Under the pieces are notes generated by a model. The model saw only the letters and a program-made list of their open reading frames with translations. It was not told the DNA's origin and did not search any database. A DNA stretch of 64,000 nucleotides from Planctomycetota bacterium (lineage in GTDB: Bacteria > Planctomycetota > PLA2 > JAEUHO01): NCBI GenBank assembly GCA_029259775.1, contig JAJDEN010000008.1, positions 62,001 to 126,000 of the forward strand. Reading direction: 5' to 3'. Positions within the stretch are counted from its first letter, which is position 1; every line of letters begins with the position of its first letter. The translations under genes were made by a program, and so were the position numbers. Shown piece after piece: positions 16,525 to 23,772 of the stretch.

Positions 16525-17172
16525 CTACGCCTCGCGGTCCGTCGTCTCGGCGACCCACGTCTTCAGGTGCGGCACCAGCTTGGCGAGCTTCGCCTTCGCA
16601 CGGTGCAGGAACTGCCCGACGCTCTCCGGGTTGACGTCGAGCGCCTCGCCAATCGCACGATAGTCCATGCCGTCGAGGTACTTCATCGTCAGCAGGTCGC
16701 GATCCCGCTCGGGCAGCTGGCGCAGGGCGTCGCGCAACGTCTCGATGGCATGCGTGCGCTCCTGGTCCTCGAGCGTGCGCGCGGGGCCCAGCGTGCCCGG
16801 CTTCTGCGGCAGGTAGCCCGTCTCTTCGAGTTCCCGGGGCAGGCGGTTGCCGCGCCTGAGATGCCGCAGCACCTCGGTGCGGCAGATCACGCCCAGGTAC
16901 GTCGAGAGTCGGTACTCGGGGTTGTAGCGATGCAGCAGGATCCGATCGCGTCGCACGAGGGCCAGGAACACCTCGGCCACGATCTCGTCGACGTCCGCGT
17001 CCTTCGCGCGGCCTGTGCGCCTGGCGAGCATGCGCCTCGCGAGCGCCTTGATCAGGGGGCCGAAGCGGTCCACGAACTCCTCCCAGGCCCCGCGATCGCC
17101 GGACGCGCAGCGGGCGACCAGCTCGGCCTCGCTCGGAGGCTGGTTGGCGGGGGAGGGGTGGGTCGAGGTCAC
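16525..17172 (-). CDS. ECF-type RNA polymerase sigma factor
   Basis: 215 residues. Region 2 is seen in 'DVDEIVAEVFLALVRRDR' and 'YRLSTYLGVICRTEVLRHLR'; region 4 in 'LPERDRDLLTMKYLDGMDYR' followed by 'AIGEALDVNPESVGQFLHRA', a clear helix-turn-helix. It directs RNA polymerase to a dedicated promoter set. It starts 10 nt after the stop of the upstream cyclase-like gene, so the two are probably cotranscribed. No anti-sigma gene follows; an intergenic repeat region lies downstream. Confidence 0.9.
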   Translation of the reverse strand: MTSTHPSPANQPPSEAELVARCASGDRGAWEEFVDRFGPLIKALARRMLARRTGRAKDADVDEIVAEVFLALVRRDRILLHRYNPEYRLSTYLGVICRTEVLRHLRRGNRLPRELEETGYLPQKPGTLGPARTLEDQERTHAIETLRDALRQLPERDRDLLTMKYLDGMDYRAIGEALDVNPESVGQFLHRAKAKLAKLVPHLKTWVAETTDREA

Positions 17173-17182
17173 GGTGGGGAGG

Positions 17183-18493
17183 CTACTTCCCGTTGGCCGG
17201 CGTCACGACCGGTCCGGGGATGGGCTGGGCGGGGCGCGTCGCCTTCTTGAGGAAGAGGATGGCCCACGCGGTGTCGAGCACGTCGCTGGCCTTGTAGTCC
17301 GTGCCGCCCAGCATGCCGGTGCTCCAGCGTCCGCCGCCTTCTTCGGGCTTGCCCTTGCGCTGGCGCCCGATGAGGTAGCGTGCGCCGAGGATGTACCAGT
17401 CGTGCTTGCCGACGAGCGTGCGGCCGGCGAGCACGGCGGCGCGCTCGAGCCCGTAGAGGTAGTAGTAGTGCCACGCCGGCGCCTGGCTGGGCGGATTGAT
17501 CGTGACGGTGAAGTGGATGTCGAGCCACGCGAAGCCGTCTTGAATGGCGCGTGCCGTCTTGCGCTTGAGCTTCGGCGTGTAGGCCGGCAGCTTGCGAGGA
17601 CGCGTCAGCGCGTCGTGGCAGATGGCGAGGCACGAGATGCCGGCGGTCGTCATGCTGCCCGTCGCCAGGAAGGGGCTCGGCAGGTAGCTCCAGCCGCGCG
17701 CGCGGTCGCCGGAGTCGATCTTGTAGATCGTGTCGCCCTTCTTCTCGCCGCCGAGCGTGCGCAGGACCTTGGGGCCCTCCTGCTCCTGGCTGGCCAGCAG
17801 CCGCTCGATGACGCGCAGGAAGACCTTGCCCGGCACGATGCCGCCGCAGTCGCGCGCGGCGCGCAGGCCCAGCAGGGCGTACTGGGTGTTCGAGAGATCG
17901 GGGCGCGGCTTGGGGTAGCTCCACTCGCCGTTCTCCTCCTGCGAGTTGACCAGCCACATGGCCATGTCCTTCACCCACGTAGCGATCTCGGGCGGCATCT
18001 CGCAGGGGTTGCGCGCGTTCTTCTTGGTGAGCGTGTGCTTCTTCTTCGTCTTCTTGGCCGCACCGAGATTGCCGTAGTACTGCACGGCGAACATCAGGAG
18101 CGTGCCGGTGTCGTAGGTCGTGCGCCCGCCCGCCGTGCCTTGGGTCTGATCGAGCTTCTTGCAGTAGGCCATGGCCGCGTCGACGGCCTTGTCGCCCTTC
18201 GTCTCGCCGGCCGCCAGCAGGGCCAGCCCGGAGAGGGCTGTCGTGCCGATCGTGTAGTGGCGGTTGGCCCCGTGGTGCACACCGCCGATGAGGCCGTTCA
18301 TCTTCTGTTGCATCCGCAGCCAGTCGGCGCCGCGCGCGATGGCCAGATCGATCGCCTTCTGCAGCTTGCGGTCGGGCACGCCCGGGTCGCCCGGCTTGGG
18401 CTTCGGGGCGGCGGCGGCCGGCCCGGCGAGAGCGAGCGCCAGCGCGAGGGCTGTGAACAGCACGGCAGCGAGGCGCGGGCGACGGACGTTCAT
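17183..18493 (-). CDS. Exported terpenoid-cyclase/prenyltransferase-like alpha-alpha barrel protein
   Basis: 436 residues. ATG 18493 is preceded by GGAG, and the protein starts with a Sec signal peptide ('RLAAVLFTALALALALAGP', cleavage near AAA-APK). The remainder is a series of helical repeats with features of squalene-cyclase-like folds ('GADWLRMQQK', 'MWLVNSQEENGEWSYPKP', 'STGMLGGTDYKASDVLDTAW'). No DXDD or DCTAE cyclase motif is visible, so enzymatic cyclase activity is doubtful. Such exported repeat proteins are common and uncharacterised in Planctomycetota. Operon with the downstream ECF sigma factor gene; divergent from another ECF sigma gene. Confidence 0.75.
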   Translation of the reverse strand: MNVRRPRLAAVLFTALALALALAGPAAAAPKPKPGDPGVPDRKLQKAIDLAIARGADWLRMQQKMNGLIGGVHHGANRHYTIGTTALSGLALLAAGETKGDKAVDAAMAYCKKLDQTQGTAGGRTTYDTGTLLMFAVQYYGNLGAAKKTKKKHTLTKKNARNPCEMPPEIATWVKDMAMWLVNSQEENGEWSYPKPRPDLSNTQYALLGLRAARDCGGIVPGKVFLRVIERLLASQEQEGPKVLRTLGGEKKGDTIYKIDSGDRARGWSYLPSPFLATGSMTTAGISCLAICHDALTRPRKLPAYTPKLKRKTARAIQDGFAWLDIHFTVTINPPSQAPAWHYYYLYGLERAAVLAGRTLVGKHDWYILGARYLIGRQRKGKPEEGGGRWSTGMLGGTDYKASDVLDTAWAILFLKKATRPAQPIPGPVVTPANGK

Positions 18494-18605
18494 GCTCTCG
18501 GACTCCTGTGCCCCGGCCCAGTCTACCCACGGATTTCGGTGGCCGTTTCGGTGCGCGTCCGCCAACAACCGGGCCCGCCGGGCGTAGGGGCCGTCGGGAG
18601 GCAGG

Positions 18606-18611
18606 TACACT
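18606..18611 (+). promoter_or_regulatory. Possible -10 hexamer TACACT
   Basis: Lies 68 nt before the sigma factor start in the divergent region 18494-18679. No convincing -35 is visible. Confidence 0.25.
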
Positions 18612-18679
18612 GCTTGGCCGAGCCCTGATCCCTCCCCGGACAGCATCCTCCCAGAGCGGCACCCGGACCTGACAACACC

Positions 18680-19354
18680 GTGACGTCCCTATCGGCTTCC
18701 ATTCCCGTGCAGGCCAGCCAGGCCGCCCGCCGCAAGGGCCGTCGCTTGGACGGTGCCGCGCGCCGCCGCCGCCGGGCGGAGGACCTGATCCTCGTCGATG
18801 GCGTCCTGCGCGGCGACGACGACGCGTTCCGGCGCCTTGTCGAGAAGTACCAGCGTCCGCTGTACTGGGTCGCCTACGACGTGCTTCTCGATGGGGAGGA
18901 AGCGCGCGATGTGGTGCAAGAGGCCTTCATTCGCGTCCACGGCGCGATCGACCGCTTCGACCGTGGTCGCGACTTCATGAACTGGGCGTTCCGCATCGCA
19001 CGCAACCTGGCGATCGACGCCTACCGCCGCCGGCGCCGGCGCGCCGTACCCGTTGAGAACCTGGGCCATGCCCCCGAGGACGACGACCGCGCTGTCGATC
19101 ACACGCCCCAGCAGGCCAAGGACGGCGAGCTGCCGGCCCAGGTCGCGCTCGTCTTGGCCGACTTGCCTGTCGACTACCGCCTGGCCCTGACCCTGCGAGA
19201 GTTCCACGGCCTAGCGCCGCGTGAGATCGCGGCGGTGACCGATTGCAGCTACCCGACCGCCCGCTGGCGCCTGCATCGCGCCCGTGCCCTGTTCAAGAAG
19301 GCATGGGAGGATCGCTACGGCGCGGCCCCGGCCATGGAAGAAGGGACAGCATGA
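18680..19354 (+). CDS. ECF-type RNA polymerase sigma factor
   Basis: 224 residues from GTG 18680, with a very basic N-terminal extension ('RRKGRRLDGAARRRRRAED'). Region 2 appears as 'RLVEKYQRPLYWVAYDVL' and 'ARDVVQEAFIRVHGAIDRF', with 'NWAFRIARNLAIDAYRRRRR'. Region 4 is 'LPVDYRLALTLREFHGLAPR' followed by a helix-turn-helix. The stop overlaps the next ATG (ATGA). The following membrane protein is a likely cognate anti-sigma factor, and the chain of genes to about 29.8 kb is probably its regulon or operon. Confidence 0.92.
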   Translation: MTSLSASIPVQASQAARRKGRRLDGAARRRRRAEDLILVDGVLRGDDDAFRRLVEKYQRPLYWVAYDVLLDGEEARDVVQEAFIRVHGAIDRFDRGRDFMNWAFRIARNLAIDAYRRRRRRAVPVENLGHAPEDDDRAVDHTPQQAKDGELPAQVALVLADLPVDYRLALTLREFHGLAPREIAAVTDCSYPTARWRLHRARALFKKAWEDRYGAAPAMEEGTA

Positions 19355-20133
19355 CCACCGGCGATGACTCTCACATGCGGGACTCTTCGAGCCCGGATCG
19401 ATCGAGGCGTGATCCCTTGATGCAGGGACCCGCAAGCGTGCACCAAGTCCTTGTGGAGCTCGAGGGCCTCCTGCGGGAGCGCCGGCGGCTGCACGTGGAG
19501 CGTTCGAGCGGCGTCTGCCCGCCCCGCGTGGATGACCTGATCGACCTCTGGGACGAGCTGGAGCAGTGTGCCGCGGAAGATCCCGTCGCAGCGTCCCGCT
19601 TCGCCAAGCGCATCGCGGACGTCCGTGCGCGCATGGCCCTCCACATCCGCGACGTGCCCGAGAACGCGCTGGAAGGGCTCTACGACGACATCCGCGCCGC
19701 GACCGACAGCGACAACCCGTGGTCGCGCTCGCGCATGAGCGAGGCCTTCCTGGACGCCCCTGACAGTCTGGCCCGCTGGCGCTTCGCGGCCATGGCGGCC
19801 TGCGCCCTGCTGGCCCTCGGTGCCGGCTTGTTCGCCGGCGGCCGCCTGGATTTCGACGGGCGCGGCGACGCCGACGCCCTGGCCCGCGAGGACCTGCGCG
19901 ACCGGACACTGGAACGTTTCGATGTGGCCGGCAACCTCCGTCTGCCGATGCTGCCCAGCCGCCGCACCGCGACGTTCGTCAGTACACAGCCGCGGATGCC
20001 CGGCGATGCGTACCCCAGCAGCCCGGCGAAGCGCTCCGGTCTCTGGCTGTTCCCTGTGGGCGCACGCCAGTCCGGAGACGACGTGAACATGGGACCCGTC
20101 GGCGCACCCGCCGACGAGCTCGAACGCAACTGA
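19351..20133 (+). CDS. Single-pass membrane protein, putative anti-sigma factor
   Basis: 260 residues, coupled to the sigma gene by ATGA. A cytoplasmic region of about 145 residues is helical and charged ('HQVLVELEGLLRERRRLHVE', 'FAKRIADVRARMALHIRDVP'); one membrane segment follows ('RFAAMAACALLALGAGLFAG'), then an exported tail of about 90 residues. No zinc-binding HXXXCXXC anti-sigma motif is visible, so the assignment rests on position and topology. Its stop overlaps a possible CTG start of the next gene. Confidence 0.55.
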   Translation: MTTGDDSHMRDSSSPDRSRRDPLMQGPASVHQVLVELEGLLRERRRLHVERSSGVCPPRVDDLIDLWDELEQCAAEDPVAASRFAKRIADVRARMALHIRDVPENALEGLYDDIRAATDSDNPWSRSRMSEAFLDAPDSLARWRFAAMAACALLALGAGLFAGGRLDFDGRGDADALAREDLRDRTLERFDVAGNLRLPMLPSRRTATFVSTQPRMPGDAYPSSPAKRSGLWLFPVGARQSGDDVNMGPVGAPADELERN

Positions 20134-21467
20134 GCGCGCTCGGCCACCTCCGTAACCGGCAGCCTGGCACCCGGCAGCTCCGCAAGCGGCATCCGCGTGG
20201 CCGGGCCAGCGCGGGCGTCGCCGCCGGCGTCCTCGCCCCGGCATTGTTGTTCGGCGCGACCCTCCTCGGTGCGACCCTCCTCGGTGCCGGGCTCCCGGGC
20301 ACGGCCACGGCGGGTCCGAAGCCGACGGGATCGGCGCAGGACGCGGACCTGGCCGTCGCCAAGAAGGCCCGCGCCTCGGTCGTCCGGATCCGCTGGCGTG
20401 ACGAGCGCTACAGCCGCCGAACCCTGGTCCGCAATGCCGTGGTCGTACGTGCGGATGGCCTGCTCCTCATGGCCGGCCCGCCGATCGCCGGGCGCGGCAC
20501 GCTGCACGCCAAGCTGGCCGACGGCCGTGAGCTCGAGGCCGAGGTCTTGGCGAGCGACCTGCAGACCGCCCTGTCCTTGCTCCGCATCCGGGCCGCGAAC
20601 CTGCCGGTGCTGACGCTGCGGGAGGACCCCGCGCGCCGGCCGGTGGCCGTCGCATCGGCGAAGCCGGACCTGAGTCCGGCGATCCCGAAGCAGCCGGTCC
20701 CGAAGAAGGCCGCCCCCCCGAAGGGCGTCGAGAAGGGGAAGGCGGACGTGCCCTTGAAGGCGCAGGGGGCCAAGCGCGCGCCGGGGCCCAGCCCGCGCGA
20801 GCTGGGCTTTCCGGCGATCGGTCTGCGCCTCGTGATGGTGACGAGCGATGGCTCGGTCGCCGTCGGGCCCGTGCGCCGGCACCGGCGCTACGGCAAGCTC
20901 GTGGACCCCGCCACGCGCCATCCCGTGAAGACGACAGGGCTCGTCGGTGTGACGATCGCTGCCGTCGACCAGGACGCCGGCGCGCCGCTCCTCGATGCCC
21001 AAGGCCGGCTGGCGGGGCTGTTGGTGGGGCGCAAGGCGACCATGGCGCCGGAGAAGGGCGAGGCCGCGGCGGCGGTCGGGTTGCGCCTCCGGCCCGAGCC
21101 GACCGAGGCAGTCGCTGTGCCCGCGTCCGTGATCCGTCTCGTCTGGCCCCTGCTGGAGCGCTTCCGCAGCATCCCGCGCGCGGGCCTGGGCGTTCGCACC
21201 CTGGAGATGGACGACGCCCTGCGCGCCCAACTGGACCTCGAGACGGGCGGCCACGTGGTGCGCGTGATCGAGCCGGGGAGCGCTGCCGCCCGTGCCGGCC
21301 TGCAACTGCACGACGTGATCGTCGGCGTGAACGGCCGGCGCATCGAGCCCGGGACCTCGTTCCACGATGTCCTCTTGCCGTACCGGCCCGGAACGGCCGT
21401 GAAGCTGGGCGTCTTTCGCACGGGGGACAGCATCACGCTCGATGTGAAGCTGGAGCGGCTTCGTTAG
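20130..21467 (+). CDS. DegP/HtrA-like pseudoprotease with C-terminal PDZ domain
   Basis: The open frame has no ATG or GTG near its 5' end. A CTG at 20130 overlapping the previous stop (CTGA) would give 445 residues with a good signal peptide: basic 'RKRHPRGRAS', then a hydrophobic stretch ending 'GLPGTATA'. TTG 20244 is the conventional alternative (407 residues) but lacks the basic n-region. The trypsin-like part lacks the triad: the His site reads 'GLLLMAGPP', the Asp site 'DLQTALSLL' and the Ser site 'DAGAPLLD'. A canonical PDZ follows ('VRVIEPGSAAARAGLQLHDV'). Likely a periplasmic binding or regulatory protein for the sigma/anti-sigma pair. Confidence 0.75.
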   Translation: MSALGHLRNRQPGTRQLRKRHPRGRASAGVAAGVLAPALLFGATLLGATLLGAGLPGTATAGPKPTGSAQDADLAVAKKARASVVRIRWRDERYSRRTLVRNAVVVRADGLLLMAGPPIAGRGTLHAKLADGRELEAEVLASDLQTALSLLRIRAANLPVLTLREDPARRPVAVASAKPDLSPAIPKQPVPKKAAPPKGVEKGKADVPLKAQGAKRAPGPSPRELGFPAIGLRLVMVTSDGSVAVGPVRRHRRYGKLVDPATRHPVKTTGLVGVTIAAVDQDAGAPLLDAQGRLAGLLVGRKATMAPEKGEAAAAVGLRLRPEPTEAVAVPASVIRLVWPLLERFRSIPRAGLGVRTLEMDDALRAQLDLETGGHVVRVIEPGSAAARAGLQLHDVIVGVNGRRIEPGTSFHDVLLPYRPGTAVKLGVFRTGDSITLDVKLERLR

Positions 21468-21750
21468 TGTGAATGTTGCCTGCGCGGAGCCTACGGTCGT
21501 GTCTGCGGTGGGGCGCGACGAGGCCGTCTTGGTGCCGGGATTCCCGCGTCCGGGCCGGCCGCTCGGCGCCCTATACAACCCCGAAGGCAGATCCCCGTTC
21601 GCGGGGGGTGCGACATGGCCTGCGGAACGCGAGTTCCTGGGGTTTGAGCGCTGCGACCGATGGGTCTGACCGGACGGCTTCCACCTCCTCGGTACGCTGC
21701 GTCTACCTCCTGGCTAGTCGCGCTTCGCTTCTCTGGGCTCGAACAACTGC
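21468..21750. other. Gap without a convincing gene
   Basis: Contains one small hairpin with a TTCG loop at 21593-21606 and a 66-codon open frame starting right after the PDZ stop. That frame shows no recognisable domain and I do not call it. Confidence 0.6.
21593..21606 (+). terminator. Hairpin with TTCG tetraloop
   Basis: CCCCG, TTCG, CGGGG, 126 nt after the PDZ gene stop. UUCG loops are very stable in RNA. No T tract follows. Confidence 0.4.
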
Positions 21751-23703
21751 ATGGCAACAAGCCACGACACGCCTGATCTGCCGCGCGACACGCGTGATCT
21801 GCCGCGCGACGGCGGGTCCGGCAAGCAGGACGCGGCCAGCTCGAGTGATCCCCGGAGTGATCCCCGGCGTGATCCCCGGAGTGATCCCCGGAGGGAGCTC
21901 GAGCAGGCGCTTGAGCTGGAGTGTGAGGGCCCGTGGGTCGAGCAGTTGCTCGCCGACGGCATGCTCTCCTCCGCAGAACTCTCCGCAGAACTCTCGGCGG
22001 AACTCTCGGCGGAACTCTCCGCAGAACTCTCGGCGGAACTCTCCGCAGAGGCGCGCGAGATGGCCCTGGCGGCGTTCGACACGGCCGCGCTGGAAGACCT
22101 GCTCCCCGACGCGCTCCTGAGCCAGCCCGCCGAACTGGAGCTGCTGAGCAAGACCCCGCTGGGCCCCAGCGTCCGCGCCGCGGCCCTCGCCGCGTTCGAC
22201 TCGTCTCTTGAAGATGGCGCTCTCGAAGATGGCGCTCTCGAAGATGCCGCCCTCGAAGGTGCCTCTCCTGAGGCAACGCGCGTGCTGCAGTTCCCCGTGC
22301 GGAAGGCGAGCGCCTCCCACGAGGTGTCGAGCCGTCTGCTCCGCGCGCGTCGCTTGCGCGCACCGTGGTTCCTCAGGCCCGCGGCGGCCGCCGCTCTCTT
22401 GCTTGTCGTTCTGGGGGCGGGCTTGTTCCTGTTCTCTGGCGACGAGGAAGCCGAGGCCGGCCTGCAGTTGAACGCGCTCTCGCGTCGCGATCTCAGCAGC
22501 CATGTGGGCATGAGCCAAGTGCAGCCGGCCTACTTCGCAACCATGGGCAGCCGCTTCGCCCCGTCCGCGGACGAATACCTCGCCTTCGGCCTTTCGCAGG
22601 ATGCTGTCGTCGTCGTCGGCGCAGGCGATAGCCTGCGCGTCGCGCCGGCGACCTTGCCGCGCGCTGCACTCGAGGATGCCGGCCTCGCCAAGGATGCCGC
22701 GGTCCTCCGTCTCGAGTCCGGCGAAGCCCGCCTCGCGACGCGCGATCGCGCGATTGCCTTGCAGCTCGACGGCATCGGAGTGCTGGTGCTGGAACGCGGC
22801 GCCGCGCATGTCGCGCTGACGTCCGAGGCCATCGGTGCCGGCGGCGTGCCGGTACCCGCCGTGGCGCTCGTCGAGCACAGCGTCGCGCGCTTCTATCGCG
22901 TCGATGGCTCGTCCGTCCCGCTCGCGGGGCCGACGCGGGTCCAGCTCGCTGCGAGTGGCCCGAAGGCCTTCGGTACGCCAGCCCTCTCGCTCTTCCGCGA
23001 GCTGCGCTTCTTCGGTGGTCCGCTGCCGACGGCGACGCAGGTGCGCGCCGTCTCGCCGCGCCTCTTCGAGATCGCGGGCGGCCCCGCGCGCCGGGGTGGC
23101 CAGGACGTGCGCATCCTGGCGGCCGACGACCCGACCGAGCCCGCGCTGGCGCTTCTGCGCTGGCGCCCGCCGGCTGTGCTCGCCGACGCCCAGATCGTGC
23201 GCGTCGCCCTGCGAGCGCCGGCCGGAACGAAGGTCTCGCTGGCGCAGTCGGCCAGGAAGCAGACGGGTAGCGAGCAGACGGGCAGCACGGCAACGGCTGA
23301 TGCGACGGGCCCGCAGGCAGAGGTCGTCCACGCAGGTGAGGGGACCGAGCCGGGTGTGGCCACGGTCGAGTTGAAGCTCACCGGCGACTGGTACGAGAGG
23401 CTGCCGAACGGCTGGCTCGAACTCACCATCGAGGTGCCTGCGTCGGCACAGCAATCCGGCAAGCAGCAATCCGGCAAGCAGCAAGACGGCAAGAAGGTTG
23501 CCACCGAGGCGAAGCGTGCCGCGAAGACAAGGAAGGGCGCACGCCGGCGGAAGCCGGTGCGCGCCTGGTTCGACGGGGTCTCCCTCGTCCTGGGTCCGTC
23601 CCGGGATGGGCTGCCCGTAGCGAGCTCCCCGCGAGGGGCGAAGGACGTCCGCTCAGACAACGTCCGCTCAGACAACGTCCGCTCAAAGAGTTCGGACGGC
23701 TAG
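21751..23703 (+). CDS. FecR-like single-pass membrane protein rich in short tandem repeats
   Basis: 650 residues. The N-terminal about 200 residues are cytoplasmic and repetitive: SDPR/RDPR units, seven SAEL-type units and LEDGA units. One membrane segment follows ('FLRPAAAAALLLVVLGAGLF', about residues 206-228). The exported part has a FecR-like pattern ('VVVVGAGDSLRVAP', 'AAVLRLESGEARLATRDRAI', 'VEHSVARFYRVDG'). The C-terminus carries SGKQQ and SDNVR repeats. FecR-type proteins transmit surface signals to ECF sigma factors, which fits the sigma gene upstream. The start is ATG 21751 with a weak ribosome site; the assignment is tentative. Confidence 0.6.
   Translation: MATSHDTPDLPRDTRDLPRDGGSGKQDAASSSDPRSDPRRDPRSDPRRELEQALELECEGPWVEQLLADGMLSSAELSAELSAELSAELSAELSAELSAEAREMALAAFDTAALEDLLPDALLSQPAELELLSKTPLGPSVRAAALAAFDSSLEDGALEDGALEDAALEGASPEATRVLQFPVRKASASHEVSSRLLRARRLRAPWFLRPAAAAALLLVVLGAGLFLFSGDEEAEAGLQLNALSRRDLSSHVGMSQVQPAYFATMGSRFAPSADEYLAFGLSQDAVVVVGAGDSLRVAPATLPRAALEDAGLAKDAAVLRLESGEARLATRDRAIALQLDGIGVLVLERGAAHVALTSEAIGAGGVPVPAVALVEHSVARFYRVDGSSVPLAGPTRVQLAASGPKAFGTPALSLFRELRFFGGPLPTATQVRAVSPRLFEIAGGPARRGGQDVRILAADDPTEPALALLRWRPPAVLADAQIVRVALRAPAGTKVSLAQSARKQTGSEQTGSTATADATGPQAEVVHAGEGTEPGVATVELKLTGDWYERLPNGWLELTIEVPASAQQSGKQQSGKQQDGKKVATEAKRAAKTRKGARRRKPVRAWFDGVSLVLGPSRDGLPVASSPRGAKDVRSDNVRSDNVRSKSSDG
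21841..21897 (+). repeat. 15-bp tandem repeat, four units
   Basis: Near-identical units of the type agtgatccccgg encode SDPR, SDPRR, DPR, SDPRR in frame near the N-terminus of the FecR-like protein. Confidence 0.75.
21970..22053 (+). repeat. 12-bp tandem repeat encoding SAEL, seven units
   Basis: Two synonymous versions, tccgcagaactc (A) and tcggcggaactc (B), are arranged A A B B A B A' in frame. Each unit encodes Ser-Ala-Glu-Leu, giving an amphipathic helix of about 28 residues. Confidence 0.9.
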
Positions 23704-23762
23704 GATACGAACAACGAGGGGCGGCGCGCCCGGTGCAGATGGCACACGGCGGGCAGCTCCAC

Positions 23763-23767
23763 GGAGG
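23763..23767 (+). promoter_or_regulatory. Strong ribosome binding site GGAGG
   Basis: Five nt before the ATG of the giant GspK-like gene; it fixes that start. Confidence 0.75.
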
Positions 23768-23772
23768 TACGC

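Noticed and set aside
21469-21669. 66-codon frame right after the PDZ gene
   Set aside because: No domain, no ribosome site, and a hairpin lies inside it.
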